IMG/VR virus record: IMGVR_UViG_3300033064_003914 | Coordinates: 1-64,000 of that record | From: a virus | DNA length: 64,000 nt | Strand: one strand, 5' to 3' | In this document: piece by piece, positions 9,209-17,917 of the stretch | Numbering within the stretch: the stretch's first letter is position 1 | Layout of the letters: each line of letters begins with the position of its first letter | The notes under the pieces: model-generated | Databases searched by the model: none | Seen by the model: only the letters and a program-made list of their open reading frames with translations | Told to the model about the DNA's origin: nothing | Program-made: the position numbers and the translations under genes

Positions 9209-9835
9209 TTATTCAAAAGAGATGTCCCAAGTAATGCCGATCTGCGAAGAGGCTTCTTTGCTTGTCTGATCGCCGATATCAAAGTTTGTACGCGCAAAAA
9301 TAACGTCGTGTGCTTTATCGTCAAAGCGCGGCATAGCCACTAGCGCGGCCGAGTAAACCTTGCTATTGGTTGTGTGGCTAAATGGGCACTCCTCGCCGTT
9401 GTTAACGCCAACTGCGCCGGATGTTTGCGCAAAAAACGTTAACTGATTTCCCTGCAGTGCGGACGTAAGTGCCGACGCTCCCTCGCTTCCAGCGGCGACA
9501 CCAAGGGCCGGCTCTAGGCGCAGCGGGACGCGTAGGTAGTCTTTTGGCGCCGTTAGCTCTGAGTAGTAGTCAATGCCGAGTACGCGGCTAAAAGACGGGA
9601 CGGCGATCGGGGCAGCTGGGTTTTCAAGGTTCTCATACTCGAAGTACATGCCCGATATGAAGTACTGATCTCGATCGGGCTGGTAACGATACCCCAGCTG
9701 TTTTGCGGCAATGTAACCCCAGCTAACTTGAATTTGATTAGGCTTAGAGATAATTGGCGTCCGGATGCCGGTTTTTTCGTCAATCCGCCAAAGCGTGACT
9801 TTACCGCGAACGTTAAATACGGATTCTGCTGGCAT
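9209..9835 (-). CDS. Tail or baseplate protein of unknown function
   Basis: 208 residues, start ATG 9835 with an AGAGGT sequence 8 bases upstream. I do not recognise the family. The N-terminus (FNVRGKVTLWRIDEKTG) is beta-rich, and a YFISGMYFEYEN segment is followed by a conserved-looking RVLGIDYYSEL. The C-terminus (SSQIGITWDISF) is typical of small phage tail proteins that end in a beta strand. It is the first gene after the giant 1765-residue tail protein, and a TATAAT-like box lies just upstream, so it may head a separately transcribed fibre operon. Confidence 0.65.
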   Translation of the reverse strand: MPAESVFNVRGKVTLWRIDEKTGIRTPIISKPNQIQVSWGYIAAKQLGYRYQPDRDQYFISGMYFEYENLENPAAPIAVPSFSRVLGIDYYSELTAPKDYLRVPLRLEPALGVAAGSEGASALTSALQGNQLTFFAQTSGAVGVNNGEECPFSHTTNSKVYSAALVAMPRFDDKAHDVIFARTNFDIGDQTSKEASSQIGITWDISFE

Positions 9836-9856
9836 GTTTTTACCTCTCTGCCGCTT

Positions 9857-9862
9857 ATTATA
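9857..9862 (-). promoter_or_regulatory. Candidate -10 box upstream of the fibre cassette
   Basis: The minus strand reads TTGCGTATAATAAG, a perfect TATAAT. A start point about 7 bases downstream would leave a leader of 15-20 bases before the AGAGGT site and ATG of the 208-residue gene. No TTGACA-like -35 element lies 16-18 bases upstream. The box lies in the 145-base gap 9836-9980, one of the larger gaps here, which also holds a short inverted repeat (arms CCGCT/AGCGG, 9922-9944). A phage-type polymerase could use quite different signals. Confidence 0.35.
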
Positions 9863-9980
9863 CGCAATTTGGCCCGCCTGCCCGAATTTCTGAAGCTGTT
9901 TTATGCGGGCGCGTGACTAGGCCGCTAATAGCTTATCAAAGCGGTGTTTTAACGGGTAGTGCTGCAATGGCGGTTGTTTT

Positions 9981-12900
9981 TCATGCGCTGCTACTGCTAC
10001 TGCCGAATCCTGGCAGGGTAATAATATTTGGCGTATGCACGGTATGTCCGCAAAATCCGGGAGAGTCGCCGGCAGCCATAAACTGCGCACCAGTAACGGG
10101 CGCAGGATCTGCCTCTGGTGTGCCGATTAACTCAAAGCCGATATCTACCAACGCTTGAAGTGTTAAACGCGATAAAACCATGCTTCCCGGGTTCTGCAGA
10201 ATGGCGCCGACCATGAGCTCGTTTTGTACGCCATAAAAACTTACAGCTAAGTTCGGATCTGTTTCACCCGGAGCGGCCGGCCGGTAACTATTTTCCCAGT
10301 GGCCGGAGGCTGTGCCGCTACCGCCGGTGTTCTCGAGCGGTGTGTAATATCGCGTAAGCGTTGTGATGCCGTTGTACGCTGTTTGTGTGTTTGTGTAGAC
10401 GCTGCCGTTTAACGCAAAATTTGCTGCAGACCACAGGGAGCCAATACCCAGCGCGTGGCCGAGCTCGTGTGCAATCACTGTTTGCCAGAATGTTGCGGAC
10501 TCAACAAATGCTTCGTTAATCGTCAGGTCAAAATATGTCGGAACGTATGTGTCTGGCCCGCCGGTTGAAAAATCAAGCACATCAGTAAGCGAGCACGACG
10601 CAATTGTGTCACTTGCCGGGTTGTTAAAGTATGTAATGCTATTTAACGCAATGCCAGCCCATACGGTATTTGCTGAATAGTAGTTTACGATAGTCGCGTA
10701 TTTTTGAGCGTTTATCTGCAGCTTACTGGACCAACGCGCGTTCGCAACGTTTAAATACGCCTTATACGGCTCCGCGACCGCGGCCCACGAGGTAGCATCA
10801 AATAGATTTTGCGCGGTTTGGCTGCTGTTTAACGAGCTTGACGATATACCGCTACTACTAGAGCTGCTGCTACTAATACTGCTGCTACTAGAAATGCAAT
10901 CTGGATAAAAGTAAAAATCGATAACTGTGTTGTTGTTACCGGTATCTGAGTAAATAATTGTTGAATTATCGGGCGCAAGTAACGTTACCGTTATAACAAT
11001 ATTATCGCAATTTAATGACTCAGGCCCTTCGCTGCTAATTCCAAATACGTACGCCACACTCGGCGGCCGCGTGCCGGGGGCGGAGAAAGGCGATAATCCT
11101 GCCGGTAATACAATATTTGCGCTGCCCGTTAATTTTGGATTAGACGGCGTGCTGTCGCTTGCCTCGCTCAGTGTCATCGTTCCGACAAGCGTGTCTTGCG
11201 CAGATATCGTAATTGGCCATGTTGAATTTGTACATGTGCCCTCCGTATTTACACTTACATTAAGCACATACGACTCCAGATCCGCTAATACCGCGCAACT
11301 GCTGGAGCTGCTGGAGCTGCTAGAGCTAGAGCTTGAGCTGTCGCTGCTGCTACTGCTGGAGCATATTTGCGCCGCGATAACTTGGTCGTTTGGTACGCAT
11401 GTGTCAATGATTGGCGTGCCGCCGCGGCCAAGCGGGTCGCTGGCGCTCCAAACACGTAGCCACGCAATACCGACGTGGCAGCGATAGTTGCCTTCGGCGT
11501 CTTGCGACGCGCACCGAAGTTCTAAATCGTATTCGTTGTTGGCGTTTGGAGGAATGGTAGTCAAATTTAAGGCCATGTCAGCCGAGCGATCGCCGCCGCC
11601 GTGCTGGCCGCCGTTGTTTAAATCAGCAGTTCCAATAAATACGTTATTTACGTAAAAATCGAAAATAGCGGCGTTGCAGGAGTGGTTGCCGGGGCATGGA
11701 CCTTCTGTGCCGCTGTACTTGATCGTGACTAGGTAATCCTCGTTTACTACACACGGCAACACCGGCAGGTCGATCGTGGGACAGGTAATCGGCACGCAGA
11801 CTGGATCAGACTCGCAATCTGTTGTTGCGAATGCTTTAAAACAAATGTCACTGCCGACACTTGTTGCAATAATATCAACAACTGCATTGCTGCAATCAAC
11901 GCAATCGCAATTAAAACGAAGCGGGTTAAACGTGTTATTATCCATGCAGCGTATTACGCTTATTTGATCGTCGGCCGTTAAAGAGCAGGCGTCAACTATA
12001 AGTTTATTTTGTAGTTGATCTGCCGCGGTAGGCCCGTCAGCGCTGTAAGCGTAATCCCAGTAACCCGCGTTTGTGTTCCCGCCTTTGTAAAAAGCTGCTT
12101 TAAACCATTCGTCGGCATTTGGAATAAAGTAATGCGCGCCAGCCTTACGAGTAATTAACGGAATGCGATCGCCGTCGCCGTTTAATACAAAACCATTTTT
12201 AGGTTCGCCCGGCGCGTATACGGGCAATAGCGTCAGGTCGTATGCGCCGTCATCTGTATATGTGCTGTTTAGATTTGTTACGCGATTGTGTAGCCAGTTG
12301 CAAAATCGTAGCGACATTTCTAAAGACATTATGGCGGGTAGTTCTTCGTAATCGGCCGAATTACCGCTTTGGCCGCCGCCCTGATGGCCAACCGCCGCTA
12401 GCGTATACGTGTAATTTCCGTTTACACCATTGCGCAGGATACCGGCGCATGCCCACGGATCTACACTATTCGGACACGACGCCGTGTACGCTAAATTATT
12501 CGCATCAGACGTAAAACATGTGTTTAAAAACTCTACATACTGACGCCGGGTAAGTTCAAATTTGTGCAGCTTGTATGTGTAGTTTACTTGACCGATAGTT
12601 CTTCCGACTGCGTACGGATAGGTACTACCCATTAAGTCCGTTGCGTCTCGCGTAGCTACCGTATGCGCTGAGTTTCCGCTATCCGCAACAGTCACGAAGC
12701 AGCCGTAAGCTAGCGGATCCGTTATAGACGCTAATCTAATTCCGCCAAAAGGGCCGTCTAGCTTAATATTTGTATCTGTCGGCGTTAGCAGCTCTGTCGC
12801 CGTGGCGTCTTTAACTGGCGGGTACGGCATAAATGTCGCCAGTGAGCCAAAACCTTGTCGCCCCTCAGACGGGTTTAGCGACAAAGCCGGCCCGTGTCCT

Positions 12901-15278
12901 AGTATGCAACTTTCTGTTAATTCTCTAGCATTATCTGCCATGTTGTAACAGCCGTAATATGTTTTAATGCCGGTTAATCCGACATTTGTATAGCCGGCAT
13001 ACGAGTAACTCCAATTGCCGTCTGCCGTCAACCAGTCGTACCGGTCTGATAGCGTTATATTTTTTGAGTACGTTCGGGTCATCACGGCGTTGAACCACGT
13101 GCCGCCGTCCACGCTATAGCGAATATTTTCATAGCAATTTTTATTTGCGCCAAACGTCACGCGGTAACTTGCGGTATTGTTGGTGTAGCACTCTAAAAGC
13201 GCCACAGACGCAATAACAGCTCTGGGCTCGCATTCATCAACAACGCATGATAAAGCTGGTAAGCCAGACGTGTTAGATACGCTTGACGCGCTACTTAATG
13301 AGCTAGAGCTGTTTACTGCGCTAGCGCTAGAGCTTGATACAAGGCTAGAGCTAGAGCTTGATACATCGCTGGAGCTTGATACAAGGCTAGAGCTAGAGCT
13401 TGATACGTCGCTGGAGCTTGATACAAGGCTAGAGCTAGAGCTTGATACGTCGCTGGAGCTTGATACAAGGCTAGAGCTTGATACAAGGCTAGAGCTTGAT
13501 ACAAGGCTAGAGCTGGAGCTTGATACAAGGCTGGAGCTTGATACAAGGCTAGAGCTAGACACCAAGCTAGAGCTGGAGCTTGATACAAGGCTGGAGCTGG
13601 ATACCAGACTAGAGCTTGAAACCAAGCTGGAGCTTGAGCTTGATACAGCGCTGGAACCGCCGCTATGCCCAACGCATGTTTCATCGCCGTTGGGCGTCTG
13701 GCAAGTGCCGTTGATTACCCGAACGGTGACACCGCGGTCGTGCACCATAGAAACCAAAATGCTGTCACTTAAAGGTTCAACAGCCTTAAATTTTGTGGGC
13801 CATTCTGTGATGCTGTCAGGGCCTGCGATTTTGTCGCCCCGTGCGTCAAGACTGTATATGAAAAACAGCGCTGAATACGGCGGTACAAGTTGCCGCAGGT
13901 GTCGAATGTTGTACAAGCCGAGATTATTTTCACCCAACTCGGATACGCGAATAAGCACAATTGCAGCATTATTGCGTAACACATTTTCAACAAGGAACTG
14001 CAGCGGGTTGATAGTAGCTGGCAGGTTCGCTGCGGCGGGCTCATCAGGCGCGTTTGGCCGCTTATCCAGCAAGTGCGCAAGCGTACCTTTGCGGATGTTT
14101 GTCGGGTCGCAGGGATTCGATACCGCGTCCAGCCGCGACTCAATCCCGCGGGCATGCATCTCGTCAAAGAAGCGTTTTAAATCATGCTGAAAACCGCCGA
14201 GCCTAAACGATACGTATGTGTAGCCGCTTTCGTGATTAGCGTCCACAACCAGTGGCACGTCGATGTTTTCAAATATTAGGTCGCTGTAGTAGCAGTACGC
14301 AGTAAAACCGCGATCAAGCGCAAGCGCCTTAATCTCGTGCGGCACTTCAGCGCGATTTAACTCTACAAAACTAAAAGCGTTTGTTAAGCGGGCGCCGGCA
14401 TGTACTGTGTCGCCAACGGAGACTATTGGCGTTGCGTCTGTCGCAAAACGATAAGCGTTTTTATCGGTAACAATGAGCAGGCCGCGGTTATCGCGCGTTA
14501 TTAGCTCAACCACCTCAGTCGTTACCGCGAGCGGCACGTCAAGGATCGCGGATAGCGCGTCTTCTATAACCGCCGCAGTTGCACCGCCGCCGATGAGGCC
14601 GTTTGTTATAGCGTTAACTAATTTTTTAGCGTTTTCTGAACTTGGAAGGTTAATGTTTACCGCGTACGCAAATTGATTGAACAAATATTTGTAGTCGAAC
14701 TTTGCTTTGAACACCCACAGCGTAATTTCTTCGTCTACAAGCGTGTCGCCGTCGTATATGGGTTTGCGCAGTACGGTTTCAATCTCAAACGGATTTACGT
14801 TGAAAAGTATTACCGCTTTAATGCCGTCAACAATAAAATCCATGCCGGCTGTCAGCGCTACACTAGGGAACAGTAACCGGTCGTAGATCTGTCCGCCCGT
14901 CACAAGTTCGCTATTTATTGAAAACGCAAAGAAATCGCGACTGGCGGCGCTGTTAAAGTTTATAGGTACTCCCGCGCCGTAATAAATTTCTGGCTCGTCG
15001 AACGTGTAGTAGTTTGCCGCGGCTGCGTTCATTTGGCTTTTACGCAAAATGAGCGGGTACCAGTTTTCTGTGTGAAACAGCGGCATGCTGTAACGGCTAA
15101 GCGCGGCCACAGTCTCGAGTAGATTTAACTGAGTCTGGGCAACAGTGCGCGCTACTGCTTGTCCGTATGACTTTAACTGGTCTTTAGCTTCGTACGTGCG
15201 CGACCAGAAACTGCCCAAAGAGCTGAGTAGTTTGTCTGTATCGTCTAAGTCAGATGTTGGATATTTAAAATTTTGCAT
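9981..15278 (-). CDS. Giant multidomain tail protein: baseplate part, Ser stalks, FGE-like domain, leishmanolysin-like protease
   Basis: 1765 residues. Residues 1-540 look like a baseplate or tail-tip protein (FWSRTYEAKDQLKSYG near the start) and directly follow baseplate J. A Ser-rich minisatellite stalk spans about 544-653. Around 860-1095 is a formylglycine-generating-enzyme-like (C-type-lectin-fold) domain, with FELTRRQYVEFLNTC, then CNWLHNRV and NADEWFKAAFYKGG. The later RGGSW region typical of active enzymes is absent. A Cys-rich beta region and two more poly-Ser linkers follow (about 1310 and 1465). The C-terminal domain has VIAHELGHALGIGSLW (about 1600), GTASGHWEN (about 1660) and NELMVG (about 1690). 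These are the HExxH, third His and Met-turn pattern of leishmanolysin-like zinc peptidases. It ends in SSSSSA. This is probably a tail-mounted lectin and protease that engages the cell surface. Confidence 0.88.
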   Translation of the reverse strand: MQNFKYPTSDLDDTDKLLSSLGSFWSRTYEAKDQLKSYGQAVARTVAQTQLNLLETVAALSRYSMPLFHTENWYPLILRKSQMNAAAANYYTFDEPEIYYGAGVPINFNSAASRDFFAFSINSELVTGGQIYDRLLFPSVALTAGMDFIVDGIKAVILFNVNPFEIETVLRKPIYDGDTLVDEEITLWVFKAKFDYKYLFNQFAYAVNINLPSSENAKKLVNAITNGLIGGGATAAVIEDALSAILDVPLAVTTEVVELITRDNRGLLIVTDKNAYRFATDATPIVSVGDTVHAGARLTNAFSFVELNRAEVPHEIKALALDRGFTAYCYYSDLIFENIDVPLVVDANHESGYTYVSFRLGGFQHDLKRFFDEMHARGIESRLDAVSNPCDPTNIRKGTLAHLLDKRPNAPDEPAAANLPATINPLQFLVENVLRNNAAIVLIRVSELGENNLGLYNIRHLRQLVPPYSALFFIYSLDARGDKIAGPDSITEWPTKFKAVEPLSDSILVSMVHDRGVTVRVINGTCQTPNGDETCVGHSGGSSAVSSSSSSLVSSSSLVSSSSLVSSSSSSLVSSSSLVSSSSLVSSSSSSLVSSSSLVSSSSLVSSSSDVSSSSSSLVSSSSDVSSSSSSLVSSSSDVSSSSSSLVSSSSASAVNSSSSLSSASSVSNTSGLPALSCVVDECEPRAVIASVALLECYTNNTASYRVTFGANKNCYENIRYSVDGGTWFNAVMTRTYSKNITLSDRYDWLTADGNWSYSYAGYTNVGLTGIKTYYGCYNMADNARELTESCILGHGPALSLNPSEGRQGFGSLATFMPYPPVKDATATELLTPTDTNIKLDGPFGGIRLASITDPLAYGCFVTVADSGNSAHTVATRDATDLMGSTYPYAVGRTIGQVNYTYKLHKFELTRRQYVEFLNTCFTSDANNLAYTASCPNSVDPWACAGILRNGVNGNYTYTLAAVGHQGGGQSGNSADYEELPAIMSLEMSLRFCNWLHNRVTNLNSTYTDDGAYDLTLLPVYAPGEPKNGFVLNGDGDRIPLITRKAGAHYFIPNADEWFKAAFYKGGNTNAGYWDYAYSADGPTAADQLQNKLIVDACSLTADDQISVIRCMDNNTFNPLRFNCDCVDCSNAVVDIIATSVGSDICFKAFATTDCESDPVCVPITCPTIDLPVLPCVVNEDYLVTIKYSGTEGPCPGNHSCNAAIFDFYVNNVFIGTADLNNGGQHGGGDRSADMALNLTTIPPNANNEYDLELRCASQDAEGNYRCHVGIAWLRVWSASDPLGRGGTPIIDTCVPNDQVIAAQICSSSSSSDSSSSSSSSSSSSSSCAVLADLESYVLNVSVNTEGTCTNSTWPITISAQDTLVGTMTLSEASDSTPSNPKLTGSANIVLPAGLSPFSAPGTRPPSVAYVFGISSEGPESLNCDNIVITVTLLAPDNSTIIYSDTGNNNTVIDFYFYPDCISSSSSISSSSSSSSGISSSSLNSSQTAQNLFDATSWAAVAEPYKAYLNVANARWSSKLQINAQKYATIVNYYSANTVWAGIALNSITYFNNPASDTIASCSLTDVLDFSTGGPDTYVPTYFDLTINEAFVESATFWQTVIAHELGHALGIGSLWSAANFALNGSVYTNTQTAYNGITTLTRYYTPLENTGGSGTASGHWENSYRPAAPGETDPNLAVSFYGVQNELMVGAILQNPGSMVLSRLTLQALVDIGFELIGTPEADPAPVTGAQFMAAGDSPGFCGHTVHTPNIITLPGFGSSSSSA
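13315..13650 (-). repeat. LVSSSS/DVSSSS minisatellite
   Basis: Imperfect tandem units of 18, 24 or 30 bases. In the coding frame each gives leucine-valine or aspartate-valine followed by four or six serines. More than a dozen units are visible, several identical over their full length. They encode a low-complexity stalk of about 110 residues in the 1765-residue tail protein. The antisense strand reads as a long LELDTRLELE frame, which is only a shadow of the repeat. Confidence 0.9.
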
Positions 15279-15283
15279 TTGGT

Positions 15284-16942
15284 TTAGTCGCTAAAACCCG
15301 ATGTTATATCCACCGCTATTTCGATATCCTCTTCAGCAGCGTAAAACACAGTGGTTCTGGAGCTAATCATATTTTCTGGGTCGTTCGGGATATCTATACG
15401 GGCGGGGTCGCGCAGGAATATGACCCGCCCGTCGGGACGAACTAAACGCCCAAAAATATCAATGTCTGTAACGGATTGCTGCCCGCTTAAATACTGATGC
15501 GCGGCGCTGCTGATCACAGACGCCGACAACTGGCCTGCAAACCCTACTTTGGCCACGGCCGCGGCGACCGCTTTTTTAATTGCGGCAAAATCCGGCAACG
15601 TGTCATTTGCGGCGCGCCTAATCTTGAACGCTATCGTTGTGAAGCAGGGAATAGCGGCCCGAACCAGCACGTCCGCAGCACGGCACCGTACGTCGCGACC
15701 AGATAGAAAATCTTGCAGCTCGCCGATAAGCGGTAAACCGGTTGTAGTCACCGCGTATACCTCGGTTTGGCCGGTGGTTACTGTGTTCGGCTGCACCATC
15801 GTGTCAATAAAATCTATTGTGAGCGTTTTGAATCGCGTGTATGCGCTTTCGCTAACCGAGGCAATATCCGGCTTGTAGTTCATGTCACGAAAGCTATAGC
15901 CGGGAACTGTGTTAACAATCTCGTAGCCGGTGCTGCTTTTGTCATTGATGCGCGCAACTCGTGTTATGGCGTAAAAGCCCGGCGCTGTTTTGTGGTTAAC
16001 AAAAATACGCCAAACAGTCCCGGCCGTGTTGTCGCCAACAGTGACGGGCCGGACGTAATTGGCTGTAAGCAGGTGATCTACACGTTGAGAGGTGTCATTT
16101 GTTTGTACGTAGATATCTACGCGACCGCCGCCAGAAATAGGAAATAAGCCGCGCTGATCTCGTTTTTGCTCAGAGTCCCCGAACCCGACTACAGATACGT
16201 GCCTGATATTTTGAAATTCAGGTTGCGATTTTATTAGCGCTAAGAACGACTTCCTGCCGCCAATTGTTTTTGCGGCTAATCCTTCTGGCAGCCTAGCGAT
16301 ATATTCTGCGTTCGTGGGCGGGTCTGTGCCATCAGTAAAGTCAGACGCCGCGTAAATTGCTTTAACGTTACTGGGCGCAATGCTAGGAACAAACGCTGTA
16401 CCGGTTGTAATGTTTCCCGAAATGCCGAGCGTTGTCGCGTAAACTGCAATTTTAAACGCGTAGGAGCCGTCGCCTACCGGCACCATTGATCGCGTTCCTT
16501 CTGCCGCGGTACTCTCGCCGGGCGGAACACCGATATATGTGCGCGCTGGTAAGAATGTTAAACCGTTGGCGGTGAACTGGATTAAACTACTGATCTGCGT
16601 ATTTACGGCTTGGTTCACTACAACAACGGCCTCACCGACAGCTGCGGCCCCGGCCCCGCGCGATAAGTTGTAGTTGGACAGCACCTGATCTACTATCGTG
16701 TCGTCCGCCAGCGCTGGATTTTGTGTAATAGCTAGCAGGCTATTGCTTTGACGTACGCGCTCAATGTTTTCGCGCACGGCGGCGTTTAGCACGCTATTAA
16801 AGTACAGCACTAAGTCGTGAAATGCGCCGCGAGACAGCTCCACTTCTGGATGCCGCTCTTGCATAAGTTGCTTAAAAAATTCAAGCGTTTCAGTTACGCG
16901 CGCTGTGTCAAGCTCGTCAATGCTGGTTACTGTAAGTGCCAT
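15284..16942 (-). CDS. Baseplate J-like protein
   Basis: 552 residues from the ATG at 16942; the longer frame would need a TTG inside the upstream gene. The N-terminus (TSIDELDTARVTETLEFFKQ, then a helical region with LSRGAFHDLVLYFNSVLNAA) and the following AVVVVNQAVNTQISSL are typical of the Mu gp47 / P2 gpJ / T4 gp6 baseplate wedge family. The middle has the DGTDPPTNAEYIARLPEGL segment seen in that family. It follows a small gp25-position gene and precedes the giant tail protein, in keeping with the usual W-J-I order. It should form the ring of the baseplate wedges. Confidence 0.8.
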   Translation of the reverse strand: MALTVTSIDELDTARVTETLEFFKQLMQERHPEVELSRGAFHDLVLYFNSVLNAAVRENIERVRQSNSLLAITQNPALADDTIVDQVLSNYNLSRGAGAAAVGEAVVVVNQAVNTQISSLIQFTANGLTFLPARTYIGVPPGESTAAEGTRSMVPVGDGSYAFKIAVYATTLGISGNITTGTAFVPSIAPSNVKAIYAASDFTDGTDPPTNAEYIARLPEGLAAKTIGGRKSFLALIKSQPEFQNIRHVSVVGFGDSEQKRDQRGLFPISGGGRVDIYVQTNDTSQRVDHLLTANYVRPVTVGDNTAGTVWRIFVNHKTAPGFYAITRVARINDKSSTGYEIVNTVPGYSFRDMNYKPDIASVSESAYTRFKTLTIDFIDTMVQPNTVTTGQTEVYAVTTTGLPLIGELQDFLSGRDVRCRAADVLVRAAIPCFTTIAFKIRRAANDTLPDFAAIKKAVAAAVAKVGFAGQLSASVISSAAHQYLSGQQSVTDIDIFGRLVRPDGRVIFLRDPARIDIPNDPENMISSRTTVFYAAEEDIEIAVDITSGFSD

Positions 16943-16946
16943 AATG

Positions 16947-17426
16947 TTAGCCAATGCTTTGGGGTAATGTTGATATAGGCAAAATTATATCGCGGGCTGT
17001 GCCTGCACGGCTTAATATTACCACACGGATATTTGCATATCCGGGCAAAAAAGCCACCGAAGATAACAATGCCACGCCAATACGCTCGTCGTCGGGCCAT
17101 GTATCGTCTTCTTCCCGGCTTAAATTCGTGCGGGCTGTGAAGGAGGCAAAGCTAAATGCCGCTTGCACGTCCACCGACGATCGCAACCGCCCGGAGCGTA
17201 CGTCGGCCATAAAATCAGTGCCTCGGGCGGGCAGCGCGGGCATTGAGCCCCGCTCTGTTAAAAACTCCAGCAACCAGCGCTGGGTCAGTTTTTGCACGCC
17301 AACCGCTATTTGCCCCGCCGCTTCTGCGGAAAACAAGGCAAATCCCAACTGACTGTCGCCAGTGGGTTTTACGTCGCGCAGCGCCAGGAAATCGTATTTG
17401 CGATTTGCGTAGTCGGCAATACTCAT
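16947..17426 (-). CDS. Small baseplate protein, gp25/W position
   Basis: 159 residues, start ATG 17426 with GGAG 7 bases upstream. The position just upstream of baseplate J is where contractile-tail phages encode the gp25/W wedge protein. The sequence LTQRWLLEFLTERGSMPALP followed by GTDF is compatible with the family's helix plus gly/pro turn. The characteristic gp25 EPR core is not obvious, so the assignment rests on context. Alternatives are another small wedge protein specific to this phage group. Confidence 0.6.
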   Translation of the reverse strand: MSIADYANRKYDFLALRDVKPTGDSQLGFALFSAEAAGQIAVGVQKLTQRWLLEFLTERGSMPALPARGTDFMADVRSGRLRSSVDVQAAFSFASFTARTNLSREEDDTWPDDERIGVALLSSVAFLPGYANIRVVILSRAGTARDIILPISTLPQSIG

Positions 17427-17449
17427 TTTATTACTCCGGAAGCTCAGCT

Positions 17450-17917
17450 TTATTCGCCTGAGACGGCTCCCTCGTTTAGCCGATTCTCAATATCGTTTTT
17501 TATCATTGAAAACACGCCTTCATTTGTTTTCCCGTGCCCGTCTAGCCGGCCGTGGGCCATAGCCGCACATCGTGTGCTAGACGCGTGCCGCAGCCTCCAC
17601 GCGCGCTCCTCCACAGCCATAAAATCAATTTGTCGCTTGCACGCAATAAGGTCGCCTACTACGCCACTATTTTTTTGCTCTACCGCTACAACCTCGTCGG
17701 AGTACAGCCTGTTAAGCGCGTCCCGATTCCACACGGGCTCGTGCAGATTGGGCACATCGAGCAGATCTTTGGTTTTCATGTCTTCTGGCGTATGCCACGG
17801 CCGCAAGCCGCTCTGCGACTTAAACTGATCGCTTTGCTGCTGCGCTTTTTTTTCTAGCTCGGCAATGCGGGCTTTGAATTTATCTTCCAGCCTGCCTTTT
17901 GGTTTTCCGTGCGCCAT
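17450..17917 (-). CDS. Hypothetical protein in baseplate cluster
   Basis: 155 residues, start ATG 17917 right after the stop of the sigma-like gene. The first 35 residues are a highly charged helix (KPKGRLEDKFKARIAELEKK), likely coiled coil. Then come a Pro-containing segment (LRPWHTPEDMKTKDLLDVPN) and a second helix rich in Arg. No known family is recognised. It lies between the sigma-like gene and the gp25-position gene, so it could be a baseplate component or a partner of the sigma-like protein. Confidence 0.6.
   Translation of the reverse strand: MAHGKPKGRLEDKFKARIAELEKKAQQQSDQFKSQSGLRPWHTPEDMKTKDLLDVPNLHEPVWNRDALNRLYSDEVVAVEQKNSGVVGDLIACKRQIDFMAVEERAWRLRHASSTRCAAMAHGRLDGHGKTNEGVFSMIKNDIENRLNEGAVSGE

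Noticed and set aside
13315-13650. CRISPR-like array
   Set aside because: Repeat units are in frame, contiguous, of variable length and without spacers. They encode a serine stalk.
13270-14190. Plus-strand frame of 306 codons rich in LELDTRLELE
   Set aside because: It is the antisense of the serine minisatellite, so its repeats are a by-product of the coding repeat on the minus strand.
9981-15278. Diversity-generating retroelement target
   Set aside because: The FGE/lectin-like fold would fit, but the domain is internal, no variable/template repeat pair was seen and no reverse transcriptase is in the window.
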